DNA of 64,000 nucleotides, taken from assembly GCF_029285175.1 (NCBI RefSeq), contig NZ_JABEDH010000001.1, forward strand, positions 124,001 through 188,000, written 5' to 3'. The notes beneath the pieces were generated by a model. It saw only the letters and a program-made list of their open reading frames with translations, had not been told where the DNA came from and did no database searches. The first letter of the stretch is position 1, and each line of letters begins with the position of its first letter. Position numbers and translations under genes: made by a program. Source of the stretch: Sulfitobacter sp. M05 (GTDB lineage: Bacteria > Pseudomonadota > Alphaproteobacteria > Rhodobacterales > Rhodobacteraceae). This document shows, piece by piece, positions 17,106 to 26,535 of this stretch.

Positions 17106-19540
17106 CGTTTGCTTTCCGCCAGTTCAGGGCCGATATTGGCCAAGCCCGAGGTGGACATCAACCGGCGCGCTTCTTCTGCCAACAATCGCTCTTCGGCCTC
17201 GCCCTGCACCGGCACCCGCCCCATCTCCAGAAACAGCGGCGCGGCAAGCGGGGAAACCCGCGAAAGCCGGCGGTGATCAATGCGCCCACCGACCCGCTTC
17301 ATCATTTCTTCGATCCGGCCAAAATCGACCAGCCCACGCAATGCCTCCTCGCGGGTGATCTGTAACATCAGGTGATCGGGGTCGTATTTCTGCAAGGTGT
17401 CATAGAGAATATCACTGGAAAAGGTCGCTTGGCGCCCGGATGTACGCGCCTGCGGGGTATTGCGCTGGATCAGGCCGGCAATCGTTGCCGAGGCGCGAAA
17501 CGTTCGTTTCATCACGGCATTGCCGGCCAGCCATGTGTCCAGCCCGTCATAGAGTGCGGCCGGATCAAACAACGGAGCGGGGTCGTCAACCTCCTCAAGC
17601 CCCCAGATCAATGTGGCGTAATCCGTGGCCACAAAGCCAAGCGGCGACAGGCCCAACTCCTCCATGCGTTTGGTCAATAACAGGCCCAGAGTTTGCATTC
17701 CGTTGCGCCCGGCAAATCCATAGATGACCGTCTGCGCCCGTCCGTCATGGGGAAAGCTCTCGACCAAGAGGCGGCCCGGCTGGGGCAGTTGACTGACCTT
17801 GCGTTGCAGCCGCAGCCAGTCGGCGGTGTGGCAGGGCAACCCGGGCCAGCTGTCTTGGGTGAACATTTGCTGCACCCGGGCGGACAGCTGTGTCGAGGTG
17901 GCGAATTTAGTGCCGGCAAAGGTGGCAATCTTGGGCTTTTTTGCTGCATCGCGGCTGACCTCGACGGTCATTTCGCGCAGGCCTTCGTATTTGACGATCT
18001 GCCCCCCGATCAAAAAGGTATCGCCCGGTGTCAGGGTGGCGGAGAATCCTTCTTCGATTTCGCCCAAGGGTTTGCCCCCGCGGTTGCGGCGCATCCGAAC
18101 TTTGAGTGTGTCTGTGTCCTGAATCGTGCCGATATTCATGCGAATATCACGGGCGCTGCGCGGGTCGCGCAACTGCCAGCGGCCATCGGGCAACTGCATC
18201 AGGCGTTGCCAACGGTCATAGGCGCGCAGCGCATATCCGCCAGTGGCGCAGAACGCCAGACAGGCGTCGAAATCGGCGCGGCTGAGGTCCCTGTAAGCAC
18301 CGGCAGTGGTGAATTCTGCATAAAGCGCATCGGCGTCAAACGGACCGGCGCAGGCGGTGATCAGGATATGCTGGCACAGGACGTCGCGTGGTCCTGCGCC
18401 GCGTGGATCACCATCAAGGTCGCCGGCAAGTACCGCATCCAATGCGGCCATGCATTCGACCACTTCGAACCGGTTGGCCGGCACAAGCAGTGCTTTTGAC
18501 GGGGCGTTATAGCGGTGGTTTGCCCGCCCGATACGCTGTACCAGTCGTTTGACATTTTTGGGCGCGCCGATCTGGATCACAAGGTCAACATCGCCCCAGT
18601 CGATGCCCAGATCAAGGCTGCCGGTGCAGACAATCGCGCGCAGATCACCACGCACCATCGCTGCCTCGACACGGCTGCGCTGGTCGCGGTCAAGCGAGCC
18701 GTGATGGATGCCGATGGGCAGGCTTTCGTCATTGGCGAGCCAGAGGTTGTGAAAGAAAATCTCGGCCTGCGCACGGGTGTTGTGAAAGATTAACGTAGTT
18801 TTGTGCTGTTTGATCTGCGCCAGCACCGCGGGGATGGCATAGGCAGCCCCGGCACCGGCCCAAGGGGGGGCTTCCTGCGTGCGCAGCATTCCGATGTCGG
18901 GTGCAGGGCCGGGATCTGCCAGCAGGATTTCGCAGGGATCGGGATGGCGGGCCATAAAACGGGCGATGGCGGCGGGATCTTCGACCGTGGCCGAAAGCCC
19001 AACCCGTTTGAGGTTTGGGCATAGGGTTTGCAACCGGGCCAGGGCCAGCATCATCTGATCGCCCCGTTTTGATTCAGACAGGGCATGTATTTCGTCTATC
19101 ACCACCCGTTTCAGGCCGCAAAACATCCGCGCGGCATCGTCATAGCTGGTCAGTAGGGCAAGGCTTTCGGGGGTGGTCAGGAAGATATTCGGAGGATCGG
19201 CGCGTTGGCGTTTGCGGCGTGACTGAGGCGTGTCGCCGGTGCGCTCGTCAATGGTGATCGGCAGGCCCATTTCAGCAACCGGTGTGGTCAGGTTGCGTTT
19301 GATATCCGCTGCCAGCGCCTTGAGCGGCGAGATATAGAGGGTATGCATCCCCTCATGTGTGCCTTCGGCGAGGTCAATCAACGTGGGCAGGAAGCCGGAC
19401 AGGGTTTTGCCGCCGCCGGTTGGCGCTATCAACAGCAGGGCAGCGGCATCCGCGCGCGACAGCATGTCCTGCTGGTGGGGGTGGATGGACCAGCCTTTGG
19501 CGGCGAACCAATCTTGGAATTGTTCGGGAAGCACCTGCAT
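17102..19540 (-). CDS. Ligase-associated DNA damage response DEXH-box helicase (Lhr-Core type)
   Basis: Superfamily 2 3'-5' DNA helicase of the Lhr-Core group, predicted to act with PdeM in DNA repair. The 812-residue protein has Walker A PTGGGKT at 40-46, DEIHALSESKRGDQM (DEIH box), a TLIFHNTRAQAE motif, and the helicase C motif QRIGRANHRYN. A winged-helix and the DEAD/DEAH-associated C-terminal domain follow. It is much shorter than the ~1,500-residue Lhr, as expected for the Core form. pdeM overlaps its stop by four bases. Confidence 0.94.
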   Translation of the reverse strand: MQVLPEQFQDWFAAKGWSIHPHQQDMLSRADAAALLLIAPTGGGKTLSGFLPTLIDLAEGTHEGMHTLYISPLKALAADIKRNLTTPVAEMGLPITIDERTGDTPQSRRKRQRADPPNIFLTTPESLALLTSYDDAARMFCGLKRVVIDEIHALSESKRGDQMMLALARLQTLCPNLKRVGLSATVEDPAAIARFMARHPDPCEILLADPGPAPDIGMLRTQEAPPWAGAGAAYAIPAVLAQIKQHKTTLIFHNTRAQAEIFFHNLWLANDESLPIGIHHGSLDRDQRSRVEAAMVRGDLRAIVCTGSLDLGIDWGDVDLVIQIGAPKNVKRLVQRIGRANHRYNAPSKALLVPANRFEVVECMAALDAVLAGDLDGDPRGAGPRDVLCQHILITACAGPFDADALYAEFTTAGAYRDLSRADFDACLAFCATGGYALRAYDRWQRLMQLPDGRWQLRDPRSARDIRMNIGTIQDTDTLKVRMRRNRGGKPLGEIEEGFSATLTPGDTFLIGGQIVKYEGLREMTVEVSRDAAKKPKIATFAGTKFATSTQLSARVQQMFTQDSWPGLPCHTADWLRLQRKVSQLPQPGRLLVESFPHDGRAQTVIYGFAGRNGMQTLGLLLTKRMEELGLSPLGFVATDYATLIWGLEEVDDPAPLFDPAALYDGLDTWLAGNAVMKRTFRASATIAGLIQRNTPQARTSGRQATFSSDILYDTLQKYDPDHLMLQITREEALRGLVDFGRIEEMMKRVGGRIDHRRLSRVSPLAAPLFLEMGRVPVQGEAEERLLAEEARRLMSTSGLANIGPELAESKR

Positions 19541-19567
19541 GGATCATTAGATAGCATGGTGCGGCTT

Positions 19568-19596
19568 GGGGGCCAGCCCCCGTCAGCAAAGCTGAC
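19568..19596. repeat. Two adjacent hairpins upstream of the Lhr-like helicase
   Basis: GGGGG-CCAG-CCCCC (19568-19581) is immediately followed by GTCAGC-AAA-GCTGAC (19582-19596). They lie in the 114-base gap between the AAA ATPase gene and the helicase gene, both on the minus strand. They may end the pilus transcript or belong to a dispersed repeat; there is no U-tract. Confidence 0.5.
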
Positions 19597-19654
19597 TCCC
19601 CCGGAGGTTATTGGCAAGATGAAGGACGGGCGCGGACCGAGGGGATCGGCCGGG

Positions 19655-20962
19655 CTATTTGACGATATGTTCGTCTTTTACAAACATATTGGCCCATGCC
19701 CGATCTATCAGGTCGGGGGACATCTGATAAGGGATACCCTCAAACTCGCAAATCGCAATCATCTGGTCGATCAGAAAGATCGGCTGATAGTTGGCATAGA
19801 TGTTGTCGATGGTTGGGTATTTGACCTTGAGCAGATGCACCAATGTGGCCTCGTCCAATGGCATCCCGCGCTTACGGGCAACCATAGCGAAGATCCGAAG
19901 GAAGTTTTCCTGATTTGGGCCGTCAATTTTGATCTTGAAGAAAATCCGGCGCAGAGCAGCCTGGTCAAAAATCTCGTTGGGGTGAAAGTTGGTCGAGAAG
20001 ATCACCAAGGTATCAAAAGGCACCTCGAATTTTTCGCCCGATTGCAGCGCCAGAATATCTTTGGCTTCTTCCAAGGGGACGATCCAGCGGTTGACGATGC
20101 TTTGGGGCGGTTCTTTCTGGCGGCCAAGGTCGTCGACGATAAAGATGCCGCCGGTTGATTTCAGCTGCAACGGGGCCTGATAGGTTTTGGCGGTCGGGTT
20201 ATAGACCAGATCAAGCATGTCGGTGGTCAGTTCACCGCCCGTGATCACAGTAGGACGTTCGCAGCACACATAGCGTGTGTCAAAACGGGTCACCCGCCGC
20301 AGGGCATTGGGGTCTTCGACGTTTTCCGCCGCTTTGGTATGCACAATCGGGTCAAAAACGGTGATCACCTGGGACGCATATTCGATTGCAAAGGGCACAT
20401 AGATCTTGTCCCCTAAAGCGTCGCGGATACCGTTGGAGATAGAGGACTTACCGTTTCCGGGGGGGCCGTACATCAGGATCGAACGACCCGCAGAAACGGC
20501 TGGGCCGAGGTGGTCCAGCAGGCTGTCGGGCAGGACCAGATGGCCCATTGCGCCGGTCAACTGGTCACGGGTCACCTGAATATTGCGCACGGATTGGCGG
20601 CGGACCTGTTCGGCATAGACATCCAGCGGCACCGGCATCGGGCCGAAATATTCCGATTGCGCCAAAGCGTCCAGTGCCCGCGCCTTGCCGGCATCGGTCA
20701 GCTGGTACCCCATTTCATTGCTGTTGTTGGCGTTCAGGGTGCCTGTTGCCTCCAGCAGACGTTGAGTGCGGGCTGCATCCACCAGCTCCTGAGTGACCGG
20801 CACCGGCAGGCAGACAGCCGCAGCCAGTTCGCTGACCATTTCGATATTTTTGCGAAAGATCGTCTTGAGAATGATGTCGCGCATCATCACAGGCGGGAGT
20901 TTCATTTCCTCCAGCCGTTTTGGGGGGGGCGGGGCCATGACGGTGTTGTGTTGCATGTTCAT
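19655..20962 (-). CDS. Winged-helix AAA ATPase of the Tad pilus locus
   Basis: The 435-residue protein has an N-terminal winged-helix-like region (about residues 20-100: ILKTIFRKNIEMVSELAAA to GYQLTDAGKARALDAL). The AAA domain follows, with Walker A GPPGNGKS at 166-173, Walker B IFIVDDLG at 273-280, a sensor-like FSTN near 322-325 and a possible arginine finger at R338/R339. It is not a secretion ATPase like CpaF. It is the last gene of the pilus cluster, 110 bases after cpaA, with GGAG before its ATG. Its role is unknown; an assembly chaperone or regulator is possible. Confidence 0.8.
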   Translation of the reverse strand: MNMQHNTVMAPPPPKRLEEMKLPPVMMRDIILKTIFRKNIEMVSELAAAVCLPVPVTQELVDAARTQRLLEATGTLNANNSNEMGYQLTDAGKARALDALAQSEYFGPMPVPLDVYAEQVRRQSVRNIQVTRDQLTGAMGHLVLPDSLLDHLGPAVSAGRSILMYGPPGNGKSSISNGIRDALGDKIYVPFAIEYASQVITVFDPIVHTKAAENVEDPNALRRVTRFDTRYVCCERPTVITGGELTTDMLDLVYNPTAKTYQAPLQLKSTGGIFIVDDLGRQKEPPQSIVNRWIVPLEEAKDILALQSGEKFEVPFDTLVIFSTNFHPNEIFDQAALRRIFFKIKIDGPNQENFLRIFAMVARKRGMPLDEATLVHLLKVKYPTIDNIYANYQPIFLIDQMIAICEFEGIPYQMSPDLIDRAWANMFVKDEHIVK

Positions 20963-21072
20963 GGTGCGGCTCCGGTGATCAGGCTTGCGCGGGGTATGCG
21001 GGAGAAATGCTGAAGATGACGTTTACGAGAGAATACCCCGGCTTTGCGGCATTTTTAGGGTTGGCCTTTGGT

Positions 21073-21567
21073 TCAATGGCCATAACGCGCGCCCAGAATA
21101 AGGTAGATGGCCAAAGCGGGCCCCAATGCGAGGCCCATGGGGAATTTTTTGCCCTGCTCCCAGCTGGCCCATTCCGGAGCCAGACGGCGCAGGGGGGTAT
21201 ATTTGATACCTCTATGGGCCACGATGGCGGCCAGAAGCGTGGCGGCGAACAGGTTCATCAGCAACAATAAATCGCCAAGTGCAATGAACGGCGCTGCGGC
21301 AGCGGCGAATTTGGCATCCCCCGCGCCAAGCGCGCCGGCAGCGTTCAGGATAATCCCGACCACTAGCACAATGACCAGCGCAGCAAGACGCCAAAGATAA
21401 TCCGTAAACGGCATTAGAAAAACGCCCAAGATCACAAAGACCAAGGTCAGGGCAATCACCGCCTGATTGGTAATCTTCATCTGCGCCATGTCCGTAAATG
21501 CCACATAGAGGCAGATCGGCAGGACGAAGGGCAGGAACCACAGCGCATTTGTGGCGTCGACCGCCAT
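21073..21567 (-). CDS. cpaA: Tad pilus prepilin peptidase CpaA/TadV
   Basis: Type IV leader peptidase (A24 family) that cleaves Flp prepilins after the conserved glycine. The 164-residue membrane protein has about five to six helices. The two catalytic aspartates are visible in FTDMAQMKI (end of the first helix) and LGAGDAKFAAAAAPF (GxGD motif). It lacks the N-terminal methylase domain of PilD, as expected for the Tad form. It starts four bases after the upstream tadD stop and precedes the AAA ATPase gene. Confidence 0.93.
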   Translation of the reverse strand: MAVDATNALWFLPFVLPICLYVAFTDMAQMKITNQAVIALTLVFVILGVFLMPFTDYLWRLAALVIVLVVGIILNAAGALGAGDAKFAAAAAPFIALGDLLLLMNLFAATLLAAIVAHRGIKYTPLRRLAPEWASWEQGKKFPMGLALGPALAIYLILGARYGH

Positions 21568-21571
21568 CTGT

Positions 21572-22423
21572 CTAACCGTTCTCTAGGGCGCGCAGCGACC
21601 GCACGGCAGCTTCAAAATGCTGGGGATGGGTGTCGATGGCTTCGCGCAGCAGTCCTTTGCCGGTTTCCACATCCCCACGCTTCACCGCAGAGAGTGCCAT
21701 TGTGTGCAGCAACTGAGCGCGTTCGGACTGGTCCATCGGGATCACCGGCAGGGTATAGTCACGCTGCGCGGCGCGGGCCAGAACAAGGTTGTTTTTGGCG
21801 GTAAACAAATCGCCGTCCTGCCGGATCGCATCCGAGAACAGCCGTTCTGCCGCCGGATAATCACCGCGGGTCAGTTTGGAATAGCCCCAGTTGTTCATTA
21901 CCGAACCGGGGGTTGTCGTCAGGCCCACAGCAGTCTGATAAAAACTGTCCGCTTTCTTCCATTCCTTGTTGCTGTCGGCGACGATCGCTTCGAGACGGTA
22001 GCGTTTAAAGGTTTCATGGGTGGGCGGTACGCCATCCAGCACCTTTTCTGCGCTGGCCCAATCCCCCGAGCGGATCAGGGCATCGGCCAGTTCAACGCTG
22101 TCATCGGCGTTGGCCTCTGGCATCTGCGTGACTTTTCTCCAGGCGGCAGACCCTTCGGTGTTACGCTTGGCGCGTACAAGTGATGCCGCCAGACCACGCT
22201 GGTGGTCAATACGATCAGGATCGTTTGCAGTAGCGCGCTGGAAATAGGAGACCGCCTCGTTCGGGTCGGCCACGGTCAGCATTACATCGGAAATATCATT
22301 GCCATCCAGCGCGTCAACGTCCTGAAAGGCACGTTCGACGGTGGCATTTGCGTCTTTTTGACCACAGCCTGCAACTGCGGTAACCCCTGCAACGCAGAGG
22401 GCCAATAGAATAGGGTGGCGCAT
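21572..22423 (-). CDS. tadD: TPR lipoprotein, TadD-like (second copy)
   Basis: TadD proteins are TPR lipoproteins thought to support secretin assembly or stability, like pilotins. The 283-residue protein has a lipoprotein signal (HPILLALCVAGVTAVAGC) and several tetratricopeptide repeats (AVSYFQRATANDPDRIDHQRG, NNWGYSKLTRGDYPAAERLF, KGLLREAIDTHPQHFEAAV). AAGGACG precedes the ATG. It is the second of two tandem TPR genes between tadC and cpaA. Confidence 0.85.
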   Translation of the reverse strand: MRHPILLALCVAGVTAVAGCGQKDANATVERAFQDVDALDGNDISDVMLTVADPNEAVSYFQRATANDPDRIDHQRGLAASLVRAKRNTEGSAAWRKVTQMPEANADDSVELADALIRSGDWASAEKVLDGVPPTHETFKRYRLEAIVADSNKEWKKADSFYQTAVGLTTTPGSVMNNWGYSKLTRGDYPAAERLFSDAIRQDGDLFTAKNNLVLARAAQRDYTLPVIPMDQSERAQLLHTMALSAVKRGDVETGKGLLREAIDTHPQHFEAAVRSLRALENG

Positions 22424-22472
22424 TTTAGCGTCCTTTTTACTGCTCTGCCTAAGGCCGCGGGGGCCACGACCG

Positions 22473-23015
22473 TTATAGTGTCGAACTGATCAGGTAGTCG
22501 CCTGAGCCTCTTCGCACCAATTTATAATTATCGTTGTCAACATCCAAACTATCAGGATTTTCAGATTTTGCGAGTGCTAAGCGCAAATTGTCGCGAATTG
22601 CGTCACTTTCGCCATTGTCCATGGCATAGGCGCGGCGCAGGATCTGTTCCGCTTCGACGGTTTGGCCGCGTTCCATCAGGACAACACCCAGATTATTCCA
22701 GACTTCAGGCTGTGTGGCGTCTTTTTTGATCGCAGTGCGCAACAGTTTTTCTGCTTGTCCCAAACGGCCCAGCCCGAGATTGGCACTGCCCAGCCCCGAC
22801 AGCACCTCGACGTCCAGGCCATGCTCAAGGGCCGCGCGGTTGAAGGACTTGATCGCCAGCTCGTATTGACCCGCAGCAATCAGGCGGTGGCCCACCTCGA
22901 TGCCATCTTGTGCTTCGGCGCGTTGGTTTACACCGGGTGCATAGACCTGATCACCAGCCGCAGAAAAGCCGCCCGGGGAACAGGCGGCCAATCCGAAGAT
23001 ACAAAAACTAGCCAA
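22473..23015 (-). CDS. tadD: TPR lipoprotein, TadD-like (first copy), start uncertain
   Basis: The 180-residue protein has TPR repeats (IEVGHRLIAAGQYELAIKSF, NLGLGRLGQAEKLLRTAIK, NNLGVVLMERGQTVEAEQIL) behind a lipobox FGLAAC. The listed start is TTG at 23015, the only standard start in frame, but it leaves a signal peptide without a basic N-region and without a ribosome site. Reading upstream to an ATA at 23054 restores an Arg-containing N-region; that ATA overlaps the tadC stop and has GGAGGA eight bases before it. The true start may therefore be non-AUG. It sits directly after tadC. Confidence 0.85.
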   Translation of the reverse strand: MASFCIFGLAACSPGGFSAAGDQVYAPGVNQRAEAQDGIEVGHRLIAAGQYELAIKSFNRAALEHGLDVEVLSGLGSANLGLGRLGQAEKLLRTAIKKDATQPEVWNNLGVVLMERGQTVEAEQILRRAYAMDNGESDAIRDNLRLALAKSENPDSLDVDNDNYKLVRRGSGDYLISSTL

Positions 23016-23050
23016 AGCGCATGAAACAGAGCGCCCGAACGAAAGCTGTC

Positions 23051-24034
23051 TTATTGCCCGGGTCCTCCCATATTGCCCAGTTGTGTAATGCCATGCACCG
23101 ACGGGCCAACCAGAATGATCAGCAAGGGTGGAACGGTTAACATCATAGTGGCAAGTGTCATCTTGGTTGGCAACTTGTTTGCGGCCTCTTCTGCGCGCAT
23201 CACGCGCTTGTCGCGCATTTCACCCGCATAGACCCGCAGAGCGTCAGAGATCGACGTACCGAAGGCAGCTGACTGTATCAGCACTGTTACAAAGGAAGAT
23301 ACGTCCTGGACACCGCAGCGTTCGCCCATGTCGTTCAAAACAGTGACCTTGTCTTTACCGGCTTTCATCTCATAGGCCACAACATCGAATTCTTCGGATA
23401 GCGCAGGGTAGGATGCCTTTAGTTCCCGCGCTACGCGTACGATACATTGGTCCAGTGATTGACCTGCTTCAACACAGACCAGCATCATATCAAGCGCATC
23501 AGGAAAGCCACGGGTGATCTCTTCCTTGCGGGCTTCGACGCGTCGGGTGATCCAGTATTTCGGCAGGTAGTATCCGATGCCGCCTGGTCCGATGGTATAG
23601 ATCATCGTCTTTTGTGTACTCAGACCTTCACCGCCGCCCATAAAGTTGATGTAAATCACACCGGCCAGCAACCCGAGCAAACCAAGTGCCATTTGAGAGA
23701 AATAGAACATGCGGACCGCATCGCGGCCCTGATAACCGGCCTGACGTAACTCAAGCTGGCGTGCAGACAGCTCTGCCACGTCTTCGGGTTCGAGAAACTT
23801 GGCGAATTTTTGCAATTGCTGGTTACCGTCGGCCTGACGCAGCTGGGCCTTGCCATTACCCGCCTGCAAGTCACGGTTGGATGCGCGTTTCAGCTTTTCC
23901 AGCGGGTCCTCTGGTTGCTTTACCATCATGACGACGGTCAGGGCCACAAGGATGAGCCCCAAAGCGCCAACGATGATGATCAGCCCCATCGGTCCCAAAA
24001 GGGTGGTGATTTGGTCGTTAAAGGACGTAAGCAT
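23051..24034 (-). CDS. tadC: Tad pilus platform protein TadC
   Basis: Inner-membrane platform protein of the GspF/TadC family that works with TadB and the CpaF motor. From ATG 24034 the protein is 327 residues, with membrane helices near the N terminus (MGLIIIVGALGLILVALTVVM), in the middle (MALGLLGLLAGVIYINFMGG) and at the C terminus (MTLATMMLTVPPLLIILVG). The central domain has DALDMMLVCVEAGQSLDQCI, typical of this family. A longer frame to 24124 overlaps tadB and was rejected; a GGGGGGAT site precedes the chosen ATG. Confidence 0.94.
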   Translation of the reverse strand: MLTSFNDQITTLLGPMGLIIIVGALGLILVALTVVMMVKQPEDPLEKLKRASNRDLQAGNGKAQLRQADGNQQLQKFAKFLEPEDVAELSARQLELRQAGYQGRDAVRMFYFSQMALGLLGLLAGVIYINFMGGGEGLSTQKTMIYTIGPGGIGYYLPKYWITRRVEARKEEITRGFPDALDMMLVCVEAGQSLDQCIVRVARELKASYPALSEEFDVVAYEMKAGKDKVTVLNDMGERCGVQDVSSFVTVLIQSAAFGTSISDALRVYAGEMRDKRVMRAEEAANKLPTKMTLATMMLTVPPLLIILVGPSVHGITQLGNMGGPGQ

Positions 24035-24051
24035 ATCGAAAATCCCCCCAA

Positions 24052-25014
24052 TTATACTTTGATGTCTGTCAGAATGCGCATCACAAACAGGTTGGCGCAC
24101 AAAAAGATGCCGACAAGGAAGCACGCCGGAATGAACATCGGGTGGTCCATGACTTGATCATAGTAGTGCGGGTCGGAAACGTTGATCACAACCAATGCCA
24201 CAATCGGGAAGGCGGACAGGAACTTGCCAGACCATTTGGCCTCGGCGGTAATCGCCTTAACCCGGCGGAACAGGCGGAAACGGGCGCGGATCACTTTGGC
24301 CAGACCAGCAAGGATTTCGGCAAGGTTACCACCGGATTGCTGCTGGATCGTCACCGCGACCGCGAGGAAACGTAGATCCTGCATGTCCAGACGTTCGGCC
24401 ATATCCTTGAGCGCCTCGCCGACGTCACGGCCATAGGCTGCTTCATCCGCGATGACACCGAATTCCGAGGCCAGGGGATCTTGTACTTCCTTGGCAACGA
24501 TGGAGATCGCGCTGGTGAACGGGTGCCCGACTCGCAGGGAGCGCACCATCAGTTCAACGGCATCAGGCAGCTGTTCTTCGATCATACCCATGCGCTTGTT
24601 GGCCTTGGACGACACCCAGAAATAGACCGCACCGATCCCGATCCCGACAGCCAGCAAAGCACGCACTGCAACTTCGGTTTCTGTCCCGATGGTAAGACCC
24701 AGAAAGGCGACCACAGCAAGTCCGCCCATCAACATGATCAGTTGTTGCGGGCTGAAGGCGATTGCCCCGCGTTGTGCTTTTTCCGACAGCAGGGAATAGA
24801 GCGGGATCGACTTTGAATTAATGTGCTGTTCCATCTCCTTGCGGAGTTTTTCCAGTACCTCTTCGCGGCCTGTGCCTTTTTCCAGCATCTCCAGACGGCG
24901 GTTGACCCGGCTGTTCAGGCTGATGGATTTGCCAAAGACCACAAGGTACAGGCCTTCGACCAGCACCAGTACGCCGACAAAGATCAAAACATAAATGATA
25001 GGTTCTGCACTCAT
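24052..25014 (-). CDS. tadB: Tad pilus platform protein TadB
   Basis: Inner-membrane platform protein paired with TadC. The 320-residue protein has an N-terminal helix (IIYVLIFVGVLVLVEGLYLVV), a central hydrophobic pair (QLIMLMGGLAVVAFLGLTIG and VRALLAVGIGIGAVYFWVS) and a C-terminal pair. The GspF-like domain includes QLPDAVELMVRSLRVGHPFT and AVTIQQQSGGNLAEILAGLAKVIR, a strong family signature. It lies between cpaF and tadC with short gaps on both sides. Confidence 0.95.
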   Translation of the reverse strand: MSAEPIIYVLIFVGVLVLVEGLYLVVFGKSISLNSRVNRRLEMLEKGTGREEVLEKLRKEMEQHINSKSIPLYSLLSEKAQRGAIAFSPQQLIMLMGGLAVVAFLGLTIGTETEVAVRALLAVGIGIGAVYFWVSSKANKRMGMIEEQLPDAVELMVRSLRVGHPFTSAISIVAKEVQDPLASEFGVIADEAAYGRDVGEALKDMAERLDMQDLRFLAVAVTIQQQSGGNLAEILAGLAKVIRARFRLFRRVKAITAEAKWSGKFLSAFPIVALVVINVSDPHYYDQVMDHPMFIPACFLVGIFLCANLFVMRILTDIKV

Positions 25015-25081
25015 TGGGTTATTCCTTATTGCGCCGGTGACGCATCGTTCTGATCAATACGCCGATGGCGCAGTACGCTTG

Positions 25082-26515
25082 TCATTGTGCTGCGACGGGT
25101 TCGTAAATGGAGGACGGCAGATCATAGCCCCACATCCGGAAACGTTCTGCATAGTGGCTGCGCACGCCGGTTGCTGTGAAATGGCCGATGATCTTATTGT
25201 CCGGTGTCAGGCCGACGCGCTGGTACCGGAAGATTTCCTGCATCGATATGACGTCACCTTCCATGCCGGTGATTTCGGTGATGGATGTCATACGTCGCGA
25301 ACCGTCCTGAAGGCGCGAGGCCTGCACGATCAGGTTCACCGCTGATGAAATCTGTGAACGCACAGCTTTCAGCGGCATTTCAATCCCCGCCATTGCGATC
25401 ATGTTTTCCAGACGCGACACGCCATCCCGCGCAGAGTTGGCGTGGATCGTGGTCATAGAACCGTCATGGCCGGTGTTCATCGCCTGCAACATGTCGATGA
25501 CTTCCTCGCCACGCGTCTCACCCACGATGATCCGGTCGGGACGCATACGCAGGGCGTTTTTCAGACAGTCGCGTGGGGAAACCTCGCCCTTGCCCTCAAC
25601 GTTAGGCGGACGGCTTTCCATCCGGCCCACGTGGGTTTGTTGCAGCTGAAGTTCCGCGGTGTCCTCAATCGTCAGGATACGTTCGGCATTGTCGATGAAG
25701 GATGACAGCGCGTTGAGCGTGGTGGTTTTACCGGACCCTGTACCGCCGGACACGATGACGTTCAGACGTGTGGCAACAGCGGCCTGAAGATAGGCGGCCA
25801 TCTCTTCGGTGAAGGCACCAAAGTTCACCAGATCGTCGATGCCCAGCTTGTCCTTTTTGAACTTACGAATGGAAACCAGCGAACCGTCCACCGCAACCGG
25901 TGGCACCATGGCGTTGAAACGCGAGCCATCCTGCAAACGGGCGTCAACATAGGGGTTACTTTCATCCACACGACGTCCCACCGCCGATACGATCTTGTCG
26001 ATGATTCGCAGCAGGTGACGTTCGTCTTTGAATGTGATGTCGGTCAGCTCAAGTTTGCCGTCGCGCTCCACAAAGATCTGTTGCGGACCATTCACCAAAA
26101 TATCGTTGACGGTCTCGTCTTTCAGCAAGGTTTCAAGCGGGCCGAGGCCGGTTACCTCGTCATAGAGTTCGGAGTTGAGCGTCATCCTGTCTTCGCGGTT
26201 CAGTACGATGCTTTTTTCCGACAGGACTTCGACTGCAATCTCGTTGATTTCCTGTCGCAGATCCGCTTCGCTTGCGTGTTCAAGGGCAGACAGGTTCAGG
26301 TTATCCAAAAGCGCGCGGTGCAATTCCAGCTTAATATCGGACATGCGCTGCTTGCGCTTGACCTCTTTATCAACCGGGGCCGCCGCGGCGGGGGCCAAGG
26401 CCTTGCGCATGGACCGGGTCGCCTTTGGGGCCTCTATCGACGTGACATTGTCAATAATCTCGGCTGGCTGCGGTGTGGCAGTCTTTGCACTGGGCTTTTT
26501 GTACTTGGAAAACAT
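25082..26515 (-). CDS. cpaF: Tad pilus assembly ATPase CpaF/TadA
   Basis: Cytoplasmic hexameric secretion ATPase (type II/IV superfamily) that powers Flp pilus polymerisation. The 477-residue protein has a variable N terminus followed by an all-helical domain, then Walker A GGTGSGKT at 257-264, the Asp box [12 protein letters not shown], Walker [20 protein letters not shown], and the His box [17 protein letters not shown]. All four secretion-ATPase motifs are intact. It follows cpaE by 20 bases. Confidence 0.97.
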   Translation of the reverse strand: MFSKYKKPSAKTATPQPAEIIDNVTSIEAPKATRSMRKALAPAAAAPVDKEVKRKQRMSDIKLELHRALLDNLNLSALEHASEADLRQEINEIAVEVLSEKSIVLNREDRMTLNSELYDEVTGLGPLETLLKDETVNDILVNGPQQIFVERDGKLELTDITFKDERHLLRIIDKIVSAVGRRVDESNPYVDARLQDGSRFNAMVPPVAVDGSLVSIRKFKKDKLGIDDLVNFGAFTEEMAAYLQAAVATRLNVIVSGGTGSGKTTTLNALSSFIDNAERILTIEDTAELQLQQTHVGRMESRPPNVEGKGEVSPRDCLKNALRMRPDRIIVGETRGEEVIDMLQAMNTGHDGSMTTIHANSARDGVSRLENMIAMAGIEMPLKAVRSQISSAVNLIVQASRLQDGSRRMTSITEITGMEGDVISMQEIFRYQRVGLTPDNKIIGHFTATGVRSHYAERFRMWGYDLPSSIYEPVAAQ

Positions 26516-26535
26516 TTTGGTTCTTTCCGTCAGGT

